Shown here: positions 1 to 4,536 of the stretch, piece by piece
Position numbering within the stretch: position 1 is the first letter of the stretch
How the letters are laid out: every line of letters begins with the position of its first letter
Assembly: GCA_031284385.1 (NCBI GenBank)
Contig: JAISZZ010000103.1
Span: forward strand, 1-9,323
Direction: 5' to 3'
From: Treponema sp.
Lineage (GTDB): Bacteria > Spirochaetota > Spirochaetia > Treponematales > Breznakiellaceae
DNA length: 9,323 bases
The notes under the pieces: generated by a model
The model's database searches: none
What the model was told of the DNA's origin: nothing
What the model saw: the letters and a program-made list of their open reading frames with translations, nothing else
Translations under genes and position numbers: made by a program

Positions 1-1241
1 TAGATATACTGGATGGTTACATATTTTGCGTATTTGTCTTCCAGTGTGGATGCTATTTTTTTTATCACGTTCCGCCTTATTTCAAGCTCAACCGGCATTG
101 TAGGATCCTGATGAGCTTCGTTTATTCGTGTGCCGGTAAGAAATAGAATTCTATCGCTGTTCATAAAAATATTTATCATTTTAGCGGCAGCAGAACCGTC
201 ATATTCGTTCATGTTCGGATTCAACAGTATTTCCGAGACTGCGCCCAGCGTAATGATGCCCTCGCAGACTAAATCCACCCCCTCCATAATTGATTCGGCG
301 GGTACACGCAGGATACCTTCATCTTCATATTCTGATTCACTGTATGTGTTTTTTTCGGCGTGAGTTATCTGTTTGTTCAGCATACGAGCGATAATTTGCG
401 CCGTAGTTCCGCCTGAAATTATTTTTTTACCGGGAAAATCAGAAAATATACGCATTAATTCCGTATCATTTTCGGGAGTAAACGGAGGGCCGCTTATGAC
501 AAGCAGGTCGCGCGGATGCCTAAAGTAAGCGACGGCGCAGGTTATATCATCGTGCGCGTGGTCATTGTCGCTCTGACAGGCGTATTCAACGATAGTCTGC
601 GACAGGTCGCGCGCGCTTATATCGGCGCGTTCGGAAATAGTTTTTTTTATAAAATCTTTTATATCCGTGATTCCAATGCCGCCCTGAAATTTTTCGCTGA
701 TGCCGATTCCGGCCTGCGTAACTCCATCCGAAAAAAATATTAACCTGTCGCCAGAATGTGCGGAAAAATTTGAAATGAAAATATTTTCATCCTGAGGCCC
801 TGTTTTTTTATTTTTTCGTTCTATCGGTATTTTTTGTTTTTTTAATCCAATAATATTTCCATCGCGTATTACTACAATTGGCGGATTGTCATATTCTATT
901 ATTTTTACGGAAAAATTTTTATCAATATCTATCAGCGTAAAAGTCGCGTAGCTTAGGGCGCTTTCGCTGCGGACGGGCAGTGAATTTACTATTAGTTCCG
1001 CCGCACGCTTAGGCGGTATGTCGAGCAAAACGAATTTTATTATCATTGTAGAGGTTAATGATGCCATGACATTAGCCTTAATCCCGCTGCCAAGCCCGTC
1101 CGAAAGAGCTGCGATTATGCGCCTGCCTTTTAGAAATGTTTCCGACAGAAACACATCACCCGCCGCGTTTTGCCCTTCTTTGGGTATATTAAAATATTCT
1201 ATTTCTACAAATATGCCGCTGTTTGGAAAAAAACTTGTCAT
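1..1241 (-). CDS. SpoIIE/PPM-type serine/threonine phosphatase with extra C-terminal domain (3' end beyond window)
   Basis: The gene reads from an ATG at 1241 and stays open for 413 codons to the left edge, so its C-terminus is missing. Residues 1-235 match the PPM/SpoIIE phosphatase fold, which removes phosphate from Ser/Thr on proteins using two metal ions. Visible metal-site motifs are AGD (27-29), SDGLGSG (47-53), FSDGVTQAG (170-178) and HDDIT (230-234). No signal peptide or membrane segment is seen, so it should be cytoplasmic. From about residue 240 a second domain begins, with conspicuous strands LLVISGPP and KKIISGGTTAQI; I do not recognise it. The start codon overlaps the hydrogenase stop (ATGA) and has only a weak AAGAG upstream, which suggests translational coupling and a fixed ratio. 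Its likely job is output for the upstream sensor hydrogenase. The target phosphoprotein (perhaps an anti-sigma antagonist, as for other SpoIIE phosphatases) is not in the window. Confidence 0.9.
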   Translation of the reverse strand, partial: MTSFFPNSGIFVEIEYFNIPKEGQNAAGDVFLSETFLKGRRIIAALSDGLGSGIKANVMASLTSTMIIKFVLLDIPPKRAAELIVNSLPVRSESALSYATFTLIDIDKNFSVKIIEYDNPPIVVIRDGNIIGLKKQKIPIERKNKKTGPQDENIFISNFSAHSGDRLIFFSDGVTQAGIGISEKFQGGIGITDIKDFIKKTISERADISARDLSQTIVEYACQSDNDHAHDDITCAVAYFRHPRDLLVISGPPFTPENDTELMRIFSDFPGKKIISGGTTAQIIARMLNKQITHAEKNTYSESEYEDEGILRVPAESIMEGVDLVCEGIITLGAVSEILLNPNMNEYDGSAAAKMINIFMNSDRILFLTGTRINEAHQDPTMPVELEIRRNVIKKIASTLEDKYAKYVTIQYI

Positions 1242-2986
1242 TTTTTTGGCTCTTCAATAGTATGGGATTCAATTATCGAATTCAAAATAGCTTCCGTTTC
1301 CGCCGCGTTTTCGCCGAGCAAAAACGCGATTTTTTGAACGGCCGTCACATTCTTTTCAATAATTCTCCGCGCCCGCATAACGGTATTTCTTCTGACGCTG
1401 GCGGTGCGCGTGATGTCATCCAGCGCGCCCGCGACAACTTCGCCTTTTTCAATTACATAAGTTGTAAGCCGCAGTATTTTTTTACCGGTGTGTATGTCAT
1501 GAGTGAAACTGTCCGATGTATTTCCACCCAGCGCTTCCTCGAAACAGTCTGTAAAATCAATAAATTTGCTCAGTTTCAGCCCTCTGAATTGATCGGTTAG
1601 TTCATACAATTCTTCCTCATCTTTTCCCAATAAACCCGCGAAATTTTTATTGCATTCAACAATTTTTAATTCTTTGTCAACTATAACAACTCCGCTTGGA
1701 GTCGTGTTTATCAGGGCGTTTGCCTTGCGCTGGGCCATATTTCTTAAATACGCGGAACACATCGTTTTTTCGGCGCGTTTGTCTATCAACGCCCTGGCAA
1801 ACGATACGCAGTTATCGTAACCGCACATCGAACAGTTTATATGATCTTTGCTGTGGAATCTTTCAATTGAAACAAGGGCATCTTTGATTTCAGTTCCTGA
1901 ATATTGAACCGGCGGAATTTCTTTTGCCGTAACCGTTCCTTTGAATTTGATGCTTTTGAATAATGTTTCATCGTCCAAATAATTTTCAGTGTCTTTCGCA
2001 TAAGCTAAAAGTCTTTCGTTTCGTATAATAGCACTGCAGGCGCGCCTGTGACGGCAGCCATTTACACAGCCGCCCTGACAGGAAAGAAGCTGGACAAACA
2101 GCGGATGAGAAAGTTTTGATTCGTCAAATTTTTCTTTTAACGCTTCCGCGACATTGGTAATGCCGGAAATATTCAAAAATGAAACATCAGTTATATTTTC
2201 TTTTTGCAGATAATTATTTACGCTTACAAAAATTCCGCCGTCCACCGGGTATAAAACGCCTTTCGCCGCGCGGTATGGAACAAAATCCTCATTTTCAAAA
2301 TCTTGTATTTCTTCGGGAACGATATTTTCTTCGTTAAACCATTGTTGAAGCTCGTTAAAAGTGAGCGAGGCGTTCACCTCCCTCATCTGATCCGCCTCCA
2401 GTTTTTTTGCGGAGCAGGGTCCGATAAAAACTATTGGACAGTCACCGCCGTATATCTTTTTGAGCATGAGCGCGTGGGCGAGCATCGGTGAAGCTCTGTC
2501 GTTCAGATATGGAACAAAGGCCGGCGCGTAACGTTTTATATACAAAACAACAGCGGAACAGGCGGATGATAAAAAAAGTTTTTGACCGCTGTTTTTTTCA
2601 CGCGCTTTTTTTATGCTGTCCGCAATGCTATGCGAAACTAAATCCGCGCCAATCGCCGTTTCGGAAACCGCGTAGAATCCGAGTTTTTTTAACGCGGCAA
2701 TGAGCTGGCCTGCTTTTACGTTGTAAAATTCAGATACGAAGGACGGCGACAACGAAACTATTACTTTACCACCGTTTTCTATCAGTTTTTTTACGCTGTC
2801 TATATCCGGTCTTATATGCCGTGCCATGCTTGGACAGGATTTTACGCAATTTCCGCATAGGATACATAACTTTTGTATTATGTCTGCGTGGTTGTTTTTA
2901 GCGCGGATGGCTTTTACGGGACACTTGCTGATACATTTGTAACAGTATTGGCATTTCTCGCGTTCGGTAAAAATTATATTGGCCAT
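1238..2986 (-). CDS. putative sensory (group C-like) [FeFe] hydrogenase with PAS domain
   Basis: This 582-residue cytoplasmic protein has four parts. A 2x[4Fe-4S] ferredoxin domain has cysteines 12, 15, 18, 22 and 41, 44, 47, 51. An H-cluster domain follows (about 75-345): P1 Cys143 in SSACSA, P2 Cys191 in GPCSAKK, P3 Cys303 and Cys307 in SCQGGCVNG. An extra Fe-S motif, CSMCGYDNC...C (385, 388, 393, 410), resembles the RnfB/CODH FeS domain. A PAS domain (about 421-530) and a helical tail complete it. The H-cluster ligands are intact, but Ala142 stands where catalytic enzymes have the proton-relay cysteine, Gly189 replaces the methionine of MPC, and the TIMEE segment is lost. These changes and the PAS domain fit a sensor such as Thermotoga HydS. 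I place the start at ATG 2986, because GGAG (2996-2993) sits 6 bases upstream; a TTG four codons earlier would overlap that site. A SpoIIE phosphatase gene follows with a 4-base overlap. Confidence 0.92.
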   Translation of the reverse strand: MANIIFTEREKCQYCYKCISKCPVKAIRAKNNHADIIQKLCILCGNCVKSCPSMARHIRPDIDSVKKLIENGGKVIVSLSPSFVSEFYNVKAGQLIAALKKLGFYAVSETAIGADLVSHSIADSIKKAREKNSGQKLFLSSACSAVVLYIKRYAPAFVPYLNDRASPMLAHALMLKKIYGGDCPIVFIGPCSAKKLEADQMREVNASLTFNELQQWFNEENIVPEEIQDFENEDFVPYRAAKGVLYPVDGGIFVSVNNYLQKENITDVSFLNISGITNVAEALKEKFDESKLSHPLFVQLLSCQGGCVNGCRHRRACSAIIRNERLLAYAKDTENYLDDETLFKSIKFKGTVTAKEIPPVQYSGTEIKDALVSIERFHSKDHINCSMCGYDNCVSFARALIDKRAEKTMCSAYLRNMAQRKANALINTTPSGVVIVDKELKIVECNKNFAGLLGKDEEELYELTDQFRGLKLSKFIDFTDCFEEALGGNTSDSFTHDIHTGKKILRLTTYVIEKGEVVAGALDDITRTASVRRNTVMRARRIIEKNVTAVQKIAFLLGENAAETEAILNSIIESHTIEEPKK

Positions 2987-2992
2987 GTGAAT

Positions 2993-2996
2993 CTCC
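2993..2996 (-). promoter_or_regulatory. Shine-Dalgarno of the hydrogenase gene, decides the start
   Basis: GGAG on the minus strand, 6 bases before ATG 2986. The in-frame TTG at 2998 overlaps this site and would lack its own ribosome binding site, so the ATG is preferred. Confidence 0.75.
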
Positions 2997-3000
2997 AAAA

Positions 3001-3072
3001 CCGGCGCGGTTCATTAAACCGTTTTACAAATTTTATGCCCGCCCGTTTCCACTTGACGAATTTTCGCGCCGG
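3001..3072 (-). repeat. 8-bp inverted repeat in the hydrogenase leader
   Basis: The arms CCGGCGCG (3001-3008, plus-strand reading) and CGCGCCGG (3065-3072) are perfect complements 56 bases apart, inside the roughly 105-base 5' leader. Within it, CGGTT-TAATG-AACCG can form a smaller hairpin at about 3008-3022. The inner arm ends only four bases from the GGAG site, so folding could affect ribosome access. The upstream arm is also part of the self-complementary GCGCCGGCGC, so other pairings are possible. A regulatory role is a guess. Confidence 0.35.
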
Positions 3073-3099
3073 CGCTGCTTCCACGCCGTACTGGTATAT

Positions 3100-3127
3100 T
3101 TTATACAGAATCTATTAAAAGAGTCAA
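3100..3127 (-). promoter_or_regulatory. sigma70-like promoter of the hydrogenase/phosphatase operon
   Basis: On the minus strand, TTGACT (3127-3122) and TATAAA (3105-3100) are 16 bases apart, close to the consensus -35 and -10 boxes. TAAAAT two bases further downstream would give an 18-base spacer. Transcription would start near 3093, leaving about 105 bases of leader before ATG 2986. No operator motif is recognised. Confidence 0.65.
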
Positions 3128-3174
3128 TACCACAAAAAATCTTGAGAGCGTATATTAGGCGTTTCAAGAATCTT

Positions 3175-3273
3175 ATGGGTTCTTTCATAAGTTGCAGTAA
3201 ATGCTGTGAAAAATGCGCGGCACTTTGCCGTTTTAAAGCGAAAGTTCATGCCGGGCCTGACGTGGAAATGTGA
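3175..3273 (+). CDS. doubtful 32-residue cysteine-rich small ORF
   Basis: An ATG at 3175 opens a 32-codon frame ending in TGA at 3271-3273. The product would have five cysteines packed between residues 7 and 18 (pattern C-x2-C-C-x2-C-x3-C), followed by a basic stretch. The spacing recalls metal- or Fe-S-binding peptides. Arguments against it are strong: there is no Shine-Dalgarno sequence at a proper distance, the ATG lies inside a 6-bp inverted repeat (CTTATG 3172-3177 / CATAAG 3186-3191), and the local sequence is rich in TGC in general. The frame continues upstream without a stop, so a TTG at 3142 could add 11 codons. It lies between the divergent hydrogenase promoter and tRNA-Gly. I do not know a homologue. 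Confidence 0.2.
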   Translation: MGSFISCSKCCEKCAALCRFKAKVHAGPDVEM

Positions 3274-3288
3274 AATAGCTGGCTGCCC

Positions 3289-3318
3289 TTGACAAATGCT
3301 GCCTGTTTATGCGAATCT
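3289..3318 (+). promoter_or_regulatory. possible tRNA promoter
   Basis: A perfect TTGACA -35 box lies at 3289-3294, 32 bases before the tRNA-Gly gene. The matching -10 box is poor: GAATCT at 3313-3318 with an 18-base spacer is the best placed. The position is right for a tRNA operon promoter. Confidence 0.4.
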
Positions 3319-3326
3319 TTGACTAC

Positions 3327-3398
3327 GCGGGAATAGCTCAGTGGTAGAGCGCCACCTTGCCAAGGTGGATGTCGCGGGTCCGACTCCCGTTTCCCGCT
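3327..3398 (+). tRNA. tRNA-Gly(GCC)
   Basis: The 72-base cloverleaf is complete. The acceptor stem is GCGGGAA (3327-3333) with TTCCCGC (3391-3397) and discriminator T3398. The D stem is GCTC/GAGC with G18G19 in the loop, the anticodon stem is CCACC/GGTGG with anticodon GCC (3359-3361), the variable loop is ATGTC, and the T stem is GCGGG/CCCGT. CCA is not encoded, so it must be added after transcription. One oddity: the T loop reads TCCGACT, so position 55 (3380) is C instead of the usual U that becomes pseudouridine and pairs with G18. All stems are intact, so the gene does not otherwise look degraded. Confidence 0.95.
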
Positions 3399-3471
3399 CT
3401 GTTTTTAACGGACGCTTTACATTGGCCTTATCTGGAAACTTCAGTTTTTAGGCAAGCCACTGACAGCTTGT

Positions 3472-3485
3472 CCGGCGGGTGCCGG
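3472..3485 (+). repeat. GC-rich hairpin between the two tRNA genes
   Basis: CCGGC (3472-3476) and GCCGG (3481-3485) form a perfect 5-bp stem with loop GGGT. No T-run follows, so it is a poor terminator; it could be a processing stem in a shared Gly-Leu precursor. The rest of the 171-base spacer holds no gene that I can support. Confidence 0.3.
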
Positions 3486-3569
3486 TTCACATTCAAGCGA
3501 TGTAAAGGCGGGCGCGGCGGAATAACCACCGGCGTAATGGCAATCGTACGGATAGCCGCTAACTTAAGA

Positions 3570-3651
3570 GCGAGAGTGGTGGAATTGGCAGACACGCCAG
3601 ACTTAGGATCTGGTGCCGCAAGGTTTAGGGGTTCAAGTCCCCTCTCTCGCA
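3570..3651 (+). tRNA. tRNA-Leu(TAG)
   Basis: This class II tRNA is 82 bases long. The acceptor stem is GCGAGAG (3570-3576) with CTCTCGC (3644-3650) and discriminator A3651. The anticodon stem is CCAGA/TCTGG with loop CTTAGGA, giving anticodon TAG (3604-3606), which reads CUA and related Leu codons. The T loop TTCAAGT is canonical, and a long variable arm typical of tRNA-Leu follows the anticodon arm. CCA is not encoded. No separate promoter is visible, so it is probably co-transcribed with tRNA-Gly 171 bases upstream. Confidence 0.96.
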
Positions 3652-3667
3652 ATGTTGCAAGGGATGA

Positions 3668-3690
3668 TTGGCTGTGCGGATCAGCCCCAA
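3668..3690 (+). terminator. hairpin after tRNA-Leu, weak terminator candidate
   Basis: GGCTG (3670-3674) pairs with CAGCC (3682-3686) around a 7-base loop; TT and AA outside can extend the stem across a CC bulge. It lies 18 bases after tRNA-Leu. No T-run follows, so it may be a processing or Rho-dependent stop rather than an intrinsic terminator. Confidence 0.3.
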
Positions 3691-3748
3691 CGCTTGTCAT
3701 GGCGGGCTTGTAATGGTAGAGTGTAAGTAACGTAAATATTGAGCTTCA

Positions 3749-3792
3749 GGCAATAGTTGATTGCCGTGTATTTTGCCGCTTTTGCGGTTGTT
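3749..3792 (+). terminator. two adjacent hairpins upstream of the TPR gene
   Basis: GGCAAT-AGTTG-ATTGCC (3749-3765) is a perfect 6-bp stem followed by GTGTATTTT. Directly after it, GCCGC-TTTT-GCGGT (3775-3788, one G.U pair) is followed by TGTTGTT. Either could end the tRNA transcript before the TPR gene. Their T-tracts are interrupted, so this is tentative. I found no convincing promoter for the TPR gene between here and 3841. Confidence 0.35.
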
Positions 3793-3840
3793 GTTCAGAA
3801 ACTTAGGTTTCAGGACGATTCTATTTTATAGGAATTCTTT

Positions 3841-4530
3841 ATGGCAACGATTTTTGAGGAAGCGGTAAGTTTATATAACAAAAAACGCTGGAATTCGGCG
3901 CTACAGGCCTTTCATGAAATAGATTCAACTTTGTTGTCTGCGGGAAAACAGATGGAATTGGCCTACTATCTTGGGCTATGCTATACAAAGTTGGAATCCT
4001 ACAGTGACGCAGTGTCTCATTTGGAACAAGTTGTGGCGGGAGATGATAGCGAAGAGGGCGCCGTGCGTGTGTGCCAGTGCCGCTTGACGCTCGCCTATAT
4101 ATATATGCTTACCAAGCGTTCCCGAATGGCGGAAGTTGAGCTTGATCATCTTATAAATGCCGGTTTTAAGTCCGGTCAGATATATACGATGATGGCCTAT
4201 GCCGCGTGTATGCAGAAAAAAAATGAACGTGCCGTGGAAATGTACGAAGAAGCGCTTAAAGTTGATTCAAATAATGCTAACGCGATGAATGGGCTTGGTT
4301 TTTTGCTTGTTGAAACAGGTTTGGATGTGGAGCGCGGGCTTGAGTTGTGTAAAAAGGCGGTAAACAAGTATCCACAAAATGCCGCGTACCTTGATTCACT
4401 CGGCTGGGCATACTATAAGACCGGAGAAATCGGCGAAGCACGGTCATGTTTACGCCGCGCCCTTGATTTGGCACCCCGTCACAAAGACATTAGTTCCCAC
4501 ATGAAGACGCTTATCGCTGAGGCCTCATAG
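3841..4530 (+). CDS. TPR-repeat protein
   Basis: This 229-residue protein consists almost wholly of tetratricopeptide repeats, helix pairs that make a curved protein-binding surface. Clear units are at about 2-30 (FEEAVSLYNKKRWNSALQAF), 40-66, 112-145 (ending AVEMYEEALKVDSNN) and 181-215 (ending RRALDLAPRH); two further, weaker units fill the gaps. There is no signal peptide or membrane segment, so it is expected in the cytoplasm. AGGAA at 3830-3834 lies 6 bases before the ATG and supports the start. The next gene begins 6 bases after its stop and also starts with a TPR segment, so the two are probably one operon with linked roles. The binding partner cannot be read from the sequence. Confidence 0.9.
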   Translation: MATIFEEAVSLYNKKRWNSALQAFHEIDSTLLSAGKQMELAYYLGLCYTKLESYSDAVSHLEQVVAGDDSEEGAVRVCQCRLTLAYIYMLTKRSRMAEVELDHLINAGFKSGQIYTMMAYAACMQKKNERAVEMYEEALKVDSNNANAMNGLGFLLVETGLDVERGLELCKKAVNKYPQNAAYLDSLGWAYYKTGEIGEARSCLRRALDLAPRHKDISSHMKTLIAEAS

Positions 4531-4536
4531 CGATTG

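Larger units (their letters stand above)
3128..3326. other. intergenic region between hydrogenase promoter and tRNA-Gly
   Basis: No certain gene is seen here. Besides the small ORF at 3175-3273, it holds three short inverted repeats. TCTTGA (3140-3145) / TCAAGA (3164-3169) is followed by six T on the minus strand. CTTATG/CATAAG lies at 3172-3191. CGGCA-CTT-TGCCG lies at 3218-3230, followed by four T on the plus strand. The last looks like a very short terminator, but no gene ends there. The stretch could encode a small structured RNA; nothing proves it. Confidence 0.3.

Noticed and set aside
1223..1600. Plus-strand ORF of 125 codons
   Set aside because: It lies antisense to the clearly coding hydrogenase frame and has no family features.
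2987..2998. TTG start four codons upstream for the hydrogenase
   Set aside because: It overlaps the GGAG that serves ATG 2986 and has no ribosome site of its own.
2873..3118. Plus-strand ORF of 81 codons
   Set aside because: It overlaps the hydrogenase N-terminus, leader and promoter on the opposite strand and has no visible ribosome binding site.
3218..3234. Short stem CGGCA-CTT-TGCCG plus TTTT as a terminator
   Set aside because: The stem is only 5 bp and no plus-strand gene ends before it except the doubtful small ORF, which it overlaps.
3357..3713. Plus-strand ORF of 118 codons and opposite ORF 3428-3700
   Set aside because: Both run through tRNA-Leu, and the plus-strand one also begins inside tRNA-Gly; they have no ribosome binding site and no recognisable domain.
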